Source of the DNA: Pseudomonas nunensis
GTDB lineage: Bacteria; Pseudomonadota; Gammaproteobacteria; Pseudomonadales; Pseudomonadaceae
Reading direction: 5' to 3'
Length of the DNA stretch: 64,000 nucleotides
NCBI RefSeq assembly: GCF_024296925.1
Contig: NZ_CP101125.1
Coordinates: forward strand, 5,644,501 to 5,708,500
The position numbers and the translations under genes were made by a program. Below the pieces are notes generated by a model. That model had not been told where the DNA came from. It did no database searches and saw only the letters and a program-made list of their open reading frames with translations. Of the stretch, positions 36,625-48,217 are shown piece by piece; positions within the stretch are counted from its first letter, which is position 1; each line of letters opens with the position of its first letter.

Positions 36625-36645
36625 ACGAAGATCGCATCACTGCCG

Positions 36646-36738
36646 AAAAGATCGCAGCCTCGTTTCACTCGACAGCTCCTACAGGTTTACGCAGATCCTT
36701 TGTAGGAGCTGTCGAGTGAAACGAGGCTGCGATCTTTT
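36646..36738. repeat. Long palindromic repeat, copy 3 of 3 (probable terminator)
   Basis: This is the same palindrome as at 12746 and 32035, placed just after the second chemoreceptor gene and before nhaP2. Confidence 0.8.
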
Positions 36739-36847
36739 GATCTGCAAAACCTTTTTGACAGCATCACATTTCAACAGGTTAGAATCGCTGGCACGCAGAC
36801 TGCATGGTCAGTTTGTGCCCGCCTTTCAGCTTTCTGGAGTATTGCCT

Positions 36848-38590
36848 TTGAATGCGACGACCATCAACAGCCTGTTCTTGATCGGCGCGTTGCTGGTGGG
36901 TGCGAGCATTCTGGTGAGTTCCCTTTCGTCCCGCCTCGGTATCCCGATTCTGGTGATTATCCTGGCCGTGGGCATGGCTGCTGGCGTTGACGGCGGCGGC
37001 ATTATTTTCGATAACTACCCAACGGCCTATCTGGTCGGCAACCTCGCATTGGCGGTGATCCTGCTCGACGGCGGCTTGCGCACGCGGGTGGCGAGTTTTC
37101 GCGTAGCGTTATGGCCGGCGTTGTCGCTGGCCACGGTCGGGGTGTTGATCACCACCGGGCTGACCGGCATGGCCGCCGCCTGGCTGTTCAACCTGAACAT
37201 CATCCAGGGCCTGCTGATCGGCGCCATCGTCGGCTCCACCGATGCCGCGGCGGTGTTCTCGCTGTTGGGTGGCAAAGGCCTGAACGAGCGGGTGACCGCC
37301 AGCCTCGAAATCGAATCCGGCAGCAACGACCCGATGGCGGTGTTCCTCACCGTGACCCTGATCGACATGCTCGCCAGCGGCCAGACCGGCCTGCACTGGA
37401 GCCTGCTCGGGCACTTAGTGCGTGAGTTCGGTATCGGTGGCGTCGTCGGCCTCGGCGGCGGCTGGGTCATGTTGCAGCTGGTCAACCGCATCAACCTGGC
37501 TAACGGCCTCTATCCAATCCTGGTGATTGCCGGCGGCCTGCTGATCTTCGCCCTGACCAACGCCTTGCATGGCAGCGGCTTCCTCGCCGTTTACCTGTGC
37601 GGCCTGGTGATCGGCAACCGCCCGGTGCGCAGCCGTCACGGCATTCTGCACATGCTCGACGGCATGGCCTGGCTGGCGCAGATCGGCATGTTCCTCGTGC
37701 TGGGCTTGCTGGTCACGCCGCATGACTTGTTGCCCATCGCCCTGCCCGCCCTGGGTTTGGCGCTGTGGATGATTCTGTTTGCCCGGCCGCTGTCGGTGAT
37801 GGTCGGTCTGCTGCCGTTCAAAGCGTTCCACGGTCGCGAAAAAGCCTTTATTGCCTGGGTCGGCCTGCGCGGCGCGGTACCGATCATTCTGGCGGTGTTC
37901 CCGCTGATGGCCGGCCTGCCGCACGCCCAGCTCTACTTCAACCTCGCGTTCTTTATCGTGCTGGTGTCGCTGCTGGTACAAGGCACGAGCCTGCCGTGGG
38001 TCGCCAAGCTATTGAAAGTCACCGTTCCGCCGGAGCCCGCGCCGATCTCCCGGTCGGCCCTGGAAGTCCACGTCACCAGCGAGTGGGAACTGTTCGTTTA
38101 TCGCCTCGGTGCCGAGAAATGGTGCATCGGCTCCCCGCTTCGCGAGCTGAAAATGCCCGAAGGCACCCGGATCGCGGCCCTGTTTCGTGGCCAGCAACTG
38201 CTCCATCCGTCGGGTAGTACGGTGCTCGAAGTCGACGATTTGCTCTGCGTGATCGGCCATGAACACAACCTGACGGCCCTCGGAAAACTCTTCAGCCAGG
38301 CCCCGCAACGGGGTCTCGATCTGCGTTTCTTCGGCGACTTCGTACTCGAAGGAGACGCCCAGCTGGCCGCGGTTGCGGCGCTGTACGGCTTGAAAGTCGA
38401 AGGCATCGATCCGGACATGTCCCTGGCCCGCTTCATTGCCCAGAAAGTGGGCGGTGCGCCAGTTGTGGGCGACCAGGTGGAGTGGAATAACACCATTTGG
38501 ACGGTTGCGGTCATGGACGGGAACAAGATCGGCAAAGTCGGCGTCAGATTCCCCGAAGGAAGTCGCCCGGGTCCGGGACTCTTCCTCTAA
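36848..38590 (+). CDS. nhaP2: K+/H+ antiporter NhaP2 (CvrA) family
   Basis: A CPA1-family inner-membrane cation/proton antiporter that helps adjust cell potassium and volume. The start is taken as TTG 36848, with TGGAG 10 bases upstream, giving 580 residues as in P. aeruginosa PA5021. About 12 membrane segments ([40 protein letters not shown]) precede a cytoplasmic TrkA_C domain (about 400-480) and a CorC-like C-terminal domain (about 490-575), the NhaP2 layout. It is followed closely by mscK, also involved in osmotic response, so co-transcription is likely. Confidence 0.9.
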   Translation: MNATTINSLFLIGALLVGASILVSSLSSRLGIPILVIILAVGMAAGVDGGGIIFDNYPTAYLVGNLALAVILLDGGLRTRVASFRVALWPALSLATVGVLITTGLTGMAAAWLFNLNIIQGLLIGAIVGSTDAAAVFSLLGGKGLNERVTASLEIESGSNDPMAVFLTVTLIDMLASGQTGLHWSLLGHLVREFGIGGVVGLGGGWVMLQLVNRINLANGLYPILVIAGGLLIFALTNALHGSGFLAVYLCGLVIGNRPVRSRHGILHMLDGMAWLAQIGMFLVLGLLVTPHDLLPIALPALGLALWMILFARPLSVMVGLLPFKAFHGREKAFIAWVGLRGAVPIILAVFPLMAGLPHAQLYFNLAFFIVLVSLLVQGTSLPWVAKLLKVTVPPEPAPISRSALEVHVTSEWELFVYRLGAEKWCIGSPLRELKMPEGTRIAALFRGQQLLHPSGSTVLEVDDLLCVIGHEHNLTALGKLFSQAPQRGLDLRFFGDFVLEGDAQLAAVAALYGLKVEGIDPDMSLARFIAQKVGGAPVVGDQVEWNNTIWTVAVMDGNKIGKVGVRFPEGSRPGPGLFL

Positions 38591-38627
38591 ACTGCCATTC
38601 TTTTCACCTAGTTCCAGACCGGTATCT

Positions 38628-41600
38628 ATGCCAACCCTGCGCTCTTTGTTCACCATTGCCCTGTTGGGCCTGAGTCTCTCCATTGGTACGTTGCAAGCCG
38701 GCGAACCGCCGTCCAGCGAAGCTGTGCAGGGAAGCCTGGACAGGATCGCCGACCGCAAACTGCCGGAAGCCGACCAGAAAGCCCTGCAATCGATTCTGCA
38801 GAACACGCTGACTCAGCTCACCAGCAAAAGCGATTACGATCAGAAACTGATCGATCTGAAGCAGCAACTGGCCACCGCGCCCAAGCAGAACATCGAGAAT
38901 CAGCGTGAACTGGCCCGACTCAAGGCCACCAAGGTTGCGCCCATCGAGCAGCGCTACGCCAACTCGTCGATCCAGCAACTCGAACAGATGCTGACCGAGC
39001 GCTCTACCCAGCAGGGCGAACTGCAAAAAGCCCTGGCCGAGGCCAACAGCCTGATCATCACCGCCCAGACCCGCCCCGAGCGCGCCCAGGCCGAGATCGC
39101 CACCAGCCAGACGCGCATCCAGCAGATCAACAACATCCTCAAGGCCGGCAAAGACAACGGCAAGACCTTGAGCATCGAGCAGCGTGACCAGCTCAACGCC
39201 GAACTCGCGGCACTGAATGCCCTGATCCCGCTGCGCCGCCAGGAACTGGCCGGTAACAGCCAGTTGCAAGACCTGGGCAACAGCCAGCACGACTTGCTAT
39301 CGGAAAAAGTCGCGCGCCAGGATCAGGAAATCCAGGAACTGCAAACCCTGATCAACCAGAAACGCCTGGCCCAGTCCCAAGAGACCGTGACCCAACAGTC
39401 CATCGAAGCGCAGAAGTCCGGCAGCAGCAGCTTGCTGGCCACTGAAAGCGCGATGAACCTGAAACTCTCCGACTACCTGCTCAAAAGCACCGACCGCCTC
39501 AACGAAGTCACCCAGCAGAACCTGCAAACCAAGCAGCAGCTGGACAGCGTGACCCAGAGCGATTCGGCCCTGGACGAGCAAATCAACGTGCTCAAGGGCA
39601 GCCTGCTGCTGTCCAAGATTCTCTATAAACAGAAACAGGCCCTGCCACGCCTCAAGCTCGACCGCGACCTGGCGGACCAGATCGCCGACATTCGCCTGTA
39701 TCAGTTTGAAGTCAGCCAGCAACGGGAACTGCTCAGCAACCCGGCCACTTACGTCGATAACCTGCTGGCGACCCAACCGCCAGAGCAAGTCACCCCGCAG
39801 TTGCGCAAAAACCTGCTGGAACTGGCCAACACCCGCGCCGACCTGCTGGAGCGACTGAACCGCGAATTGAGTGCGGTGCTCAACGAATCCATCACGCTGC
39901 AACTCAACCAGAAACAATTGCTCAGCACCGCGCAAAGCCTGCGGGCGACCCTCGACGAGCAGATGTTCTGGATTCCGAGCAACAAGCCGCTGGACCCGGA
40001 GTGGATGCGCGGCGTGCCGGAACGCCTGCAACGTCAGGTCACCACGCTGCCATGGACTTCGAGCCTGAGCGAGTTGAGCGACGGCCTGGTCCAGCGTCCG
40101 CTACTGTTTCTGCCCCTGGTGTTGTTGATCGGTGCCCTGCTGTGGCGGCGCAAGAGTCTGTATGCCCGCCTGAACAAGGTTCACCAGGACATCGGCCACT
40201 TCAAGCGTGACAGCCAGTGGCACACGCCGCAGGCGATTCTGATCAATATCCTGCTGGCGATGCCGGTGGCGCTGGGTCTGGCCTTGTGTGGCCTGGCCTT
40301 GCAGATCGACGCACGCGGGCAGAACGCCAACATGGGCGCGGCCTTGATACAAATGGGCCAGGCTTGGCTGGTGTTCTACACCGCCTACCGAATCCTCGCG
40401 CCGGGCGGCGTGGCCGAACTGCATTTCCGTTGGGAAAAACCTCAGGTCGAGTTCCTGCAGGGTTGGGTTCGCCGTCTCGGATTAGTGGTCATGGCGCTGG
40501 TTGCCGTGGTGGCGGTCGCTGAACTGCAACCAGCGGCACTGGCCGATGACGTGCTCGGCATGCCGGTGGTGCTGACCTGTTATGCCTTGATGGCCTGGTT
40601 GCTCAGTCGCCTGCTGATCAGCAGCCCGACCCATAAAAGCGCTTCGCTGTTCCGCAAGGCCGTGGGGGTGATGTTCACGGTCCTGCCCGTCGCGTTGTTC
40701 GTGGCGGTGTGCTTCGGCTATTACTACACCGCGCTGAAACTCAGCGACCGGTTGATCAACACCTTGTACCTGCTGATGTTCTGGCTGGTGATCGAAGCCA
40801 CATTCGTACGTGGTCTCAGCGTTGCGGCCCGGCGCCTGGCCTACCAGCGCGCCCTGGCCAAACGCCAGGCGGCCAAAGAGGCCGGCGACGGCGAAGCGGT
40901 GATCGAAGAACCGACCCTGGACATCGAGAAGGTCAACGAACAGTCGTTGCGCCTGATCCGTCTGGCGCTGCTCGGCGGTTTCATTGCGGCGCTGTACTGG
41001 GTCTGGTCGGACCTGATTTCGGTGTTCTCGTACCTCGACAACGTCACCCTCTACGAATACACCAGCGGCACCGGCGCCAACATGAGCATGGTGCCGATCA
41101 GCATCGGCGACATGCTCGGCGCGCTGATCATCATCGGCATCACTTTCGCCCTTGCGCGCAACTTGCCGGGTCTGTTGGAAGTATTGGTGCTTTCCAAGCT
41201 GAATCTGGCCCAAGGCAGCGCCTACGCGACAACCACGCTGCTGTCCTACGTGATCGCCGGTGTCGGTTTCGTCTCGACCCTGTCCACCCTCGGCGTGAGT
41301 TGGGACAAGTTGCAATGGCTGGTGGCGGCGCTATCGGTGGGGTTGGGCTTCGGGATGCAGGAGATTTTCGCCAACTTCATCTCCGGCATCATGATCCTGT
41401 TCGAACGCCCGGTGCGGATCGGCGACACCATCACCATCGGCAACCTGTCGGGCACGGTCAGCAAGATCCGCATCCGCGCCACGACCATTACCGACTTCGA
41501 CCGCAAGGACATCATCGTCCCGAACAAGACGTTCATCACCGGGCAACTGATCAACTGGTCCCTGACCGACACGATCACCCGGGTGACCCTCAAGCTTGGC

Positions 41601-41996
41601 GTCGACTACGGTTCGGACCTGGACCTGGTCAAATCCCTGTTGCTGCAAGCCGCACGGGATAACCCGCGAGTGCTCAAGGAACCCGAGCCTCACGTGTACT
41701 TCCTGAACTTCGGCGAAAGCACCCTCGACCACGAGTTGCGCATGCATGTGCGCGATCTCGGCGACCGCAACCCGGTGCTCGATGAGGTCAACCGCTTCAT
41801 CAACCACGAGTTCAAGAAGCAGCACATCAACATCTCGTTCCGGCAGATGGAGGTTTATCTGAAGAACCTGCACGGCCAGGAATACAAGTTGGTGCCGGTC
41901 GAGGAAGAGAAAAAAACCATCATCTCCCGCGAAGCGCCCCACGAAGCCCTGCGCGACGACCCGATGCAAGAGCCGCCCGAGACCAAACTCGACTAA
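38628..41996 (+). CDS. mscK: MscK/KefA-type mechanosensitive channel
   Basis: MscK opens on membrane stretch and releases ions during hypo-osmotic shock. From ATG 38628 the protein has 1122 residues with a signal peptide (MPTLRSLFTIALLGLSLSIG, cleavage near TLQAG), a long periplasmic helical domain to about residue 470, a series of membrane segments, and the C-terminal MscS fold with GFGMQEIFANFISGIMILFE, then RPVRIGDTITI and NLSGTVSKI. This is the large MscK type, not the small MscS type. It follows nhaP2 by 37 bases. Confidence 0.92.
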   Translation: MPTLRSLFTIALLGLSLSIGTLQAGEPPSSEAVQGSLDRIADRKLPEADQKALQSILQNTLTQLTSKSDYDQKLIDLKQQLATAPKQNIENQRELARLKATKVAPIEQRYANSSIQQLEQMLTERSTQQGELQKALAEANSLIITAQTRPERAQAEIATSQTRIQQINNILKAGKDNGKTLSIEQRDQLNAELAALNALIPLRRQELAGNSQLQDLGNSQHDLLSEKVARQDQEIQELQTLINQKRLAQSQETVTQQSIEAQKSGSSSLLATESAMNLKLSDYLLKSTDRLNEVTQQNLQTKQQLDSVTQSDSALDEQINVLKGSLLLSKILYKQKQALPRLKLDRDLADQIADIRLYQFEVSQQRELLSNPATYVDNLLATQPPEQVTPQLRKNLLELANTRADLLERLNRELSAVLNESITLQLNQKQLLSTAQSLRATLDEQMFWIPSNKPLDPEWMRGVPERLQRQVTTLPWTSSLSELSDGLVQRPLLFLPLVLLIGALLWRRKSLYARLNKVHQDIGHFKRDSQWHTPQAILINILLAMPVALGLALCGLALQIDARGQNANMGAALIQMGQAWLVFYTAYRILAPGGVAELHFRWEKPQVEFLQGWVRRLGLVVMALVAVVAVAELQPAALADDVLGMPVVLTCYALMAWLLSRLLISSPTHKSASLFRKAVGVMFTVLPVALFVAVCFGYYYTALKLSDRLINTLYLLMFWLVIEATFVRGLSVAARRLAYQRALAKRQAAKEAGDGEAVIEEPTLDIEKVNEQSLRLIRLALLGGFIAALYWVWSDLISVFSYLDNVTLYEYTSGTGANMSMVPISIGDMLGALIIIGITFALARNLPGLLEVLVLSKLNLAQGSAYATTTLLSYVIAGVGFVSTLSTLGVSWDKLQWLVAALSVGLGFGMQEIFANFISGIMILFERPVRIGDTITIGNLSGTVSKIRIRATTITDFDRKDIIVPNKTFITGQLINWSLTDTITRVTLKLGVDYGSDLDLVKSLLLQAARDNPRVLKEPEPHVYFLNFGESTLDHELRMHVRDLGDRNPVLDEVNRFINHEFKKQHINISFRQMEVYLKNLHGQEYKLVPVEEEKKTIISREAPHEALRDDPMQEPPETKLD

Positions 41997-42010
41997 CCGC
42001 CTTATCCCTA

Positions 42011-43508
<1,498 letters not shown>

Positions 43509-43510
43509 GG

Positions 43511-43747
43511 CTAAACAACACAGAACTCAGATTTCATTGACCAGCGCTCGCCGTTATAGGCTTCGATGTGATCGTCCATGATCGCCACAAGGCTCGCCAG
43601 CGAATGGCGCTTTTCAGTGCCGATCATGGCTACCAGTTCCTCGCGCGACTGCACCAGAAGTTCGCATTCGGCTTCTGATTCAGGCCGTTTTAACAACCAC
43701 GCTATATAAGGCCAAAGTTCGGCGGCTTGCTTGACGATGTCGCTCAT
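43511..43747 (-). CDS. Small hypothetical protein, HigA N-terminus-like
   Basis: A 78-residue acidic protein (MSDIVKQAAELWPYIAWLLK...) convergent with selO, whose stop is two bases away. Its middle, ECELLVQSREELVAMI, and end, IMDDHIEAYNGERW, resemble the helical segment before the HTH in HigA-type antitoxins, which often reads like LADLIEAYE. No HTH follows, so it may be a fragment, a small stand-alone protein, or only similar by chance. Confidence 0.5.
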   Translation of the reverse strand: MSDIVKQAAELWPYIAWLLKRPESEAECELLVQSREELVAMIGTEKRHSLASLVAIMDDHIEAYNGERWSMKSEFCVV

Positions 43748-43963
43748 TATTGTTCAACCCTACTGGCGTCGTGGCATAGATGCGGGAAAGTACGGTCAAG
43801 ATTAATAGTAGCCCTGCCCGGAGCAAATCAGTCAGGAGCATCAGGCCTCGTAGGAGCTTTTTTTGGATGATGAGAGAAATTTCACTCAAAACCTCTTACT
43901 TGATAAACATCATTTCCGACTCCAGATCAGTTCCATTGATTGCCCATTCATCCAGAGCCCGCC

Positions 43964-44398
43964 ATGTCCGACTCATTACTGATCCCCTGCCCCCACTGCA
44001 ACGGCCTCAACCGCATCCCCGGCGAGCGCCTCAGCGACCATCCGAAATGCGGGCGCTGCAAGGCTGAGGTGCTGCTGAGCAAGCCTTTCGAATTGAAACA
44101 AGGCGATTACGCCAGCCAGATCAAGGGCGATCTGCCGTTGTTGGTGGACGTGTGGGCGGAGTGGTGTGGGCCGTGCAAGTCGTTTGCGCCGGTGTTCGAG
44201 CAGGCGGCGGGGCAGTTGGCGGGCAAGTGTCGGCTGGCCAAGCTCGATAGCGAGGCGAACCAGCAGTTGTCGGCGCAATTGGGGATCCGCTCGATTCCGA
44301 GTTTGATTCTGTTCAAGAACGGCCGGGAAGTGGCGCGCCAGAGCGGGGCGTTTCCGCTGCCGCAGCTGATGAGTTGGTTGCGTAGCCAGGGGATCTGA
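43964..44398 (+). CDS. trxC: Thioredoxin 2 with N-terminal zinc-binding domain
   Basis: TrxC reduces disulfides and is linked to oxidative stress. From ATG 43964 the 144-residue protein has an N-terminal zinc ribbon with cysteines at 9, 12, 29 and 32, and the thioredoxin active site WCGPC (Cys68, Cys71), followed by the cis-Pro region IRSIPSLILF. The zinc domain separates it from TrxA. Confidence 0.95.
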   Translation: MSDSLLIPCPHCNGLNRIPGERLSDHPKCGRCKAEVLLSKPFELKQGDYASQIKGDLPLLVDVWAEWCGPCKSFAPVFEQAAGQLAGKCRLAKLDSEANQQLSAQLGIRSIPSLILFKNGREVARQSGAFPLPQLMSWLRSQGI

Positions 44399-44416
44399 AG
44401 CCACCCCGAATCAAAA

Positions 44417-44511
44417 CTGTGGGAGCGGGCTTGCTCGCGAAGGCGGAGTGTCAGTCGACATCAACATTGACTGACACGACGCCTTCGCGAGCAAGCCCGC
44501 TCCCACATGGG
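44417..44511. repeat. REPIN (GTGGGAGCGGGCTTGCTCGC family)
   Basis: Paired REP units lie between convergent trxC and the ParA gene, a common REP location. Confidence 0.85.
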
Positions 44512-44531
44512 TTCTGCGTTGTCTGTAGGGA

Positions 44532-45302
44532 TCAGGCGTTTTCCAGCAGATTGTGCAGCTCGACAAACTGCTGAGTCAGTTTGTGTCGCGGATCAAGGTG
44601 GATCAGCGGCGTGTTGGCCTGGTGGGATTCGCGCATGCGCACCGAGCTGCCCAGGTACACCGGCAACACCGGCAAGCCTTCGGCAATCAGCTCGTCGAGG
44701 ATTTGCTGGGGCAAACTCGCGCGGGCCTGGAACTGGTTGACCACGATGCCTTCGACTTCCAGGCCTTCGTTATGGTCTTCCTTCAATTCTTCGATTTCCG
44801 CAAGCAGGCCATACAGAGCCTGGCGCGAGAAGCTGTCGCAGTCGAAAGGGATCAGTACCCGATCAGCGGCAATCAGCGCCGATACCGCATAGAAGTTCAG
44901 CGCAGGCGGGGTGTCGAGGTAGATCCGATCGTAGTCTTCGCTCAGCTCATCGAGCAGTTTGCGCAGTTTGTTGATCTTGTGTTTTGCCTCGAGCTTGGGC
45001 TGCAAGTCGGCCAGCTCGGCGGTGGCGGTGATGACGTGGAGGTTGTCGAACGGAGTTTCGTAGATATCCACCTGGTTTTTCTTCGAGAACGGCCCGGACG
45101 ACAGGGTCTGCTTGAAGAAGTCGGCGATCCCCATGGGAATGTCATTGCCGGTCAGGCCGGTGAGGTACTGAGTGGAGTTGGCCTGGGCATCGAGATCCAC
45201 CAACAGCGTGCGATAACCCTCGCTGGCACTGACCGCAGCCAAATTGCAGGCAATGCTCGACTTACCCACTCCACCTTTCTGATTGAACACCACGCGCCGC
45301 AT
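44532..45302 (-). CDS. ParA-family ATPase
   Basis: From ATG 45302 ([20 protein letters not shown]...) the protein has 256 residues and a deviant Walker A motif KGGVGKSS, the Walker A' region [15 protein letters not shown] and the Walker B-like [12 protein letters not shown]. These ATPases position DNA, chemosensory arrays or other cargo. No parB or parS lies nearby, so it is not the main chromosome partition gene. Its cargo is unknown. Confidence 0.88.
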   Translation of the reverse strand: MRRVVFNQKGGVGKSSIACNLAAVSASEGYRTLLVDLDAQANSTQYLTGLTGNDIPMGIADFFKQTLSSGPFSKKNQVDIYETPFDNLHVITATAELADLQPKLEAKHKINKLRKLLDELSEDYDRIYLDTPPALNFYAVSALIAADRVLIPFDCDSFSRQALYGLLAEIEELKEDHNEGLEVEGIVVNQFQARASLPQQILDELIAEGLPVLPVYLGSSVRMRESHQANTPLIHLDPRHKLTQQFVELHNLLENA

Positions 45303-45665
45303 GTCAAAACCTCCGTGTATCAAAGAATGACCGAGTGTAGTAGTCCACGGCGTCGCTTAGCTACCTCGCAGGCATGAGGACTACACACTCAGGTGCATTC
45401 TCCTGATGAAAAAAGCGGCGAACTCACGCGTTGATCGCAGACAGAACCGACAGACTGGCCCGCCCCGATGTGGATAATGGCCATACGACAGCTTTTTCGC
45501 GGACCAAACGGTACATTTGATTGCGCAAAATGTAACCAGCATTTGCTACACGCCCGTCGCACCGGGATAATGCGCGCCACTCGGCGTTAAGCGCCACGTC
45601 AGGTCGGCCGCAGATTTTGCGACTTACCGCGTCAAGGAAAGCCCGCAGGGGCGGGATGAATTTCT
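45303..45665. promoter_or_regulatory. ParA/APE divergent promoter region with inverted repeat
   Basis: This 363-base gap has no gene. GAGTGTAGTAGTCC (45333-45346) and GGACTACACACTC (45378-45390) form an imperfect inverted repeat (one extra base) around 31 bases, near the ParA start. The 60 bases before the first APE gene hold a GC-rich GCCCGCAGGGGCGGG stretch. No promoter boxes could be fixed. Confidence 0.35.
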
Positions 45666-46385
45666 GTGATCAACTTCAACATCGCCCAATGGCGCGCATG
45701 GGCCCCTGGGCTCGAAAGCGTGGACGATTGGCAGGCCTGGAGCCGACAACCGGTCGTGCTCCCGTGCAGCGATGCCGCCCCCGACGTATCGTTTCTGCCG
45801 GCCATGCAGCGCCGACGACTCAGCCGCCTGGCGCGGATGGCCTTTAGCGTTGGCTGGCCGTTGGCCGATGGTCGGCAGGACCTACCGTTGGTCTTTATTT
45901 CCCGTCACGGCGAGACCCCGCGCACCTTCGATATTCTCAGCGACCTGGCGGCGGATCAGCCGCTGTCGCCGACCCAGTTCAGCTTGTCGGTGCACAACGC
46001 GATCATTGGCCTGTGGTCGATCATGCGCGGCGAAACCAGCGAGATGACCGCCCTCGCCGCCGCTGGCGACGGGCTTGAACACGGCATGCTTGAGGCTGCG
46101 GCGCTACTTTCGGAAGGCGCGCCCGCCGTGCTGCTGGTGGTCACTGAAGAACAACCGCCAGAAGCCTATTCGGCCTGGATCGACGATGTGCCGTTTCCTT
46201 ACGCGGTCGGTCTGTTGCTGACCCCCGGCACCGACTGGCAGCTGTCCCTGAACAGCCACCCGGATGAGCTGTCCAACGCTCACTGGCCCCATGCCTTGAA
46301 TCTATTGCGTACCCTGCTCGGCCAGCAGTCAACCTGCCAACATGCCTGGAAAAATCGTGTATGGACCTGGCAACGCAACCCGTAA
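45666..46385 (+). CDS. Ketosynthase chain-length factor (Ketoacyl-synt_2) of APE cluster
   Basis: A 239-residue protein resembling the chain-length factor partner of APE ketosynthases (ApeC-like). It has a shortened ketoacyl synthase N-terminal fold, with FLPAMQRRRLSRLARMAF and FISRHGETPRTFDILSDL, and lacks the catalytic Cys of active ketosynthases. It should pair with one of the ketosynthases encoded at the far end of the operon to set polyene length. The start is GTG 45666 with a GGGG-rich site upstream. It overlaps the next gene by 25 bases and heads the operon. Confidence 0.82.
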   Translation: MINFNIAQWRAWAPGLESVDDWQAWSRQPVVLPCSDAAPDVSFLPAMQRRRLSRLARMAFSVGWPLADGRQDLPLVFISRHGETPRTFDILSDLAADQPLSPTQFSLSVHNAIIGLWSIMRGETSEMTALAAAGDGLEHGMLEAAALLSEGAPAVLLVVTEEQPPEAYSAWIDDVPFPYAVGLLLTPGTDWQLSLNSHPDELSNAHWPHALNLLRTLLGQQSTCQHAWKNRVWTWQRNP

Positions 46386-47170
46386 TCGATAAAAACCGCG
46401 ACGCCTACTACTGGCGCCTGCTGGCCACCGCCGCGAGCTTCACCCTGTTCGGGTTGGGCGGGCTGTGCCTGCGCCTGCTGGTTTTCCCGCTGCTCGGCTG
46501 CCTGCCCGGCGATGCGCAGGCTCACCGGCTGCGCGCGCGGAAAATTGTCAGTCGCTGTTTCTGGTTTTTTGTCCGTTTCATGGCCCGCACCGGCGTGCTG
46601 ACCTACGACATTCAGGGTGCGGAAAAACTCGGGCGACCGGGGCAGATGATCATCGCCAATCACCCGTCGCTGATCGACGTGGTGTTTTTGATCGGTCTGA
46701 TGCCGCACACCAACTGCGTCGTGAAAAAGAGCCTGTGGGAGAACCCGTTTACCCGAGGTCCGTTGCGCCGTACCGAATACATCAGCAACGACGGCAGCAT
46801 GGACATGCTCGACGCCGCTGCCGACGCGCTGAAAAGCGGCCAGTCCTTGATCATTTTTCCAGAAGGCACGCGTACCCAACCCGGCCAGCCACCGGCCTTT
46901 CATCGGGGTGGCGCGGCCATTGCCCTGCGGGGTGCGAAAATCCTCACCCCGGTGATTATCAAGGTCAGCCCGACCACTTTGACCAAGGCCGAGCCCTGGT
47001 ATCGGATCCCAAAACGCCGCGTGCACTTCAGTTTCCGTGTCGGGGCCGATATAGACCCACAGGCCTTTGCCGCACAAGGCGCTGCGCCCCAGGCTTCGCG
47101 CAAGCTCAACGATTACCTGCATCACTACTTTATTAAGGAGCTCGCCGAAGATGAGCGATCTGCACCGTGA
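46361..47170 (+). CDS. Lysophospholipid-type acyltransferase of APE cluster
   Basis: A PlsC-like glycerolipid acyltransferase of 269 residues. One membrane segment lies near 20-45, then the HX4D motif in NHPSLIDVV, and FPEGTRT as motif III. It likely acylates the carrier lipid or moves the polyene chain to a glycerolipid. It overlaps its neighbours on both sides (25 and 20 bases), so it is translated as part of the operon. Confidence 0.85.
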   Translation: MDLATQPVIDKNRDAYYWRLLATAASFTLFGLGGLCLRLLVFPLLGCLPGDAQAHRLRARKIVSRCFWFFVRFMARTGVLTYDIQGAEKLGRPGQMIIANHPSLIDVVFLIGLMPHTNCVVKKSLWENPFTRGPLRRTEYISNDGSMDMLDAAADALKSGQSLIIFPEGTRTQPGQPPAFHRGGAAIALRGAKILTPVIIKVSPTTLTKAEPWYRIPKRRVHFSFRVGADIDPQAFAAQGAAPQASRKLNDYLHHYFIKELAEDERSAP

Positions 47171-47411
47171 GATAAAAAACCTGATCATCGAAGCCCTGGG
47201 CCTCGAAGACATCAGCGCCGACGACATCGGCGACGACCAGACCCTGTTCGGCGAAGGCCTGGGGCTGGACTCGGTAGACGCTCTGGAACTCGGCCTGGCG
47301 ATCCAGAAAAAGTACGGCATCAAGATCGATGCCGACGCCAAGGACACCCGTAACCACTTCAGCAACGTGGCGAGCCTTGCGGCATTCGTCACTGCAAAAC
47401 AGGCAGCTTGA
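47151..47411 (+). CDS. Acyl carrier protein 1 of APE cluster
   Basis: An 86-residue acyl carrier protein with the phosphopantetheine site Ser in GLDSVDALELG. The ATG 47151 has AAGGAG 10 bases upstream. APE operons carry two carrier proteins (ApeE and ApeF types), and this is the first of the tandem pair. Confidence 0.92.
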   Translation: MSDLHREIKNLIIEALGLEDISADDIGDDQTLFGEGLGLDSVDALELGLAIQKKYGIKIDADAKDTRNHFSNVASLAAFVTAKQAA

Positions 47412-47420
47412 GACCGGACC

Positions 47421-47675
47421 ATGCAAACTCGTGACGATATCTTCAACACCCTGCGCGATGCCCTGGTCGAACTCTTCGAGCTGGACCCTGAGCGCGTGAG
47501 CCTGGAATCCAACCTGTATCAGGATCTGGAAATCGACAGCATCGACGCCGTCGACCTGATCGATCACATCAAGCGCCAGACCGGCAAGAAAATCGCCGCC
47601 GAAGAATTCAAATCGGTGCGTACCGTCAGCGATGTGGTCGAGGCGGTCTACCGTCTGGTTCAACCGGCCGCATGA
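47421..47675 (+). CDS. Acyl carrier protein 2 of APE cluster
   Basis: An 84-residue carrier protein with the attachment site EIDSIDAVDLIDHI, whose Ser takes phosphopantetheine. It lies 9 bases after the first carrier and overlaps the next gene (ATGA). The two carriers differ enough in sequence to have different roles in initiation and extension. Confidence 0.92.
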   Translation: MQTRDDIFNTLRDALVELFELDPERVSLESNLYQDLEIDSIDAVDLIDHIKRQTGKKIAAEEFKSVRTVSDVVEAVYRLVQPAA

Positions 47676-48217
47676 GCCGAGTGATCGGCCTCGGCCTGCT
47701 GCTGGCGGGCCTGCTGTACCCCTTTGCGGTGTATTTCGGCATGGAGCATTTCGCGCCGTGGCAGTTCGGTCTGTTGCTCGGCAGCCTGTGGCTGGCGCGC
47801 GCACTGACCGGCGTACGCCGACCAGGCAGCCTGTGGATGGCCATCGTGGCCATCGTGTTTTGCCTGCTGCTGGCGGTGTTCGATAGCCCGGCGCTGCTGC
47901 GTTGGTACCCGGTGCTGATCAGCGGTTTCATGCTGGCGCTGTTCGGGCTGAGCCTGAAATACGGCCCGCCGATGGCCGAACGCCTGGCCCGTCTGCGTGA
48001 ACCGCAGTTGCCGGCCAAGGCAATTGTTTATACGCGCCAGGTCACGGTGGCCTGGAGTGTGTTTTTTTTCTGCAACGGTTTGTGCGCCGCCGCGCTGACC
48101 CTTTGGGCGCCGCTGAGTTGGTGGATGTTGTACACCGGCCTGATCTCCTACGGGTTGATCGGCCTGATGTTTGCCATTGAATGGCTAATACGACAACGGG
48201 TACGAGGCCACCCATGA
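47672..48217 (+). CDS. COG4648-type membrane protein of APE cluster
   Basis: A 181-residue inner-membrane protein with about five hydrophobic segments (for example SLWMAIVAIVFCLLLAVFDS and AWSVFFFCNGLCAAALTLWA). COG4648 members are regular parts of APE operons and have no defined reaction. It overlaps both neighbours by four bases. Confidence 0.75.
   Translation: MSRVIGLGLLLAGLLYPFAVYFGMEHFAPWQFGLLLGSLWLARALTGVRRPGSLWMAIVAIVFCLLLAVFDSPALLRWYPVLISGFMLALFGLSLKYGPPMAERLARLREPQLPAKAIVYTRQVTVAWSVFFFCNGLCAAALTLWAPLSWWMLYTGLISYGLIGLMFAIEWLIRQRVRGHP

Noticed and set aside
43680..43889. A 69-residue minus-strand frame overlapping the small gene at 43511
   Set aside because: It overlaps the better-supported small gene out of frame and shows no family resemblance.
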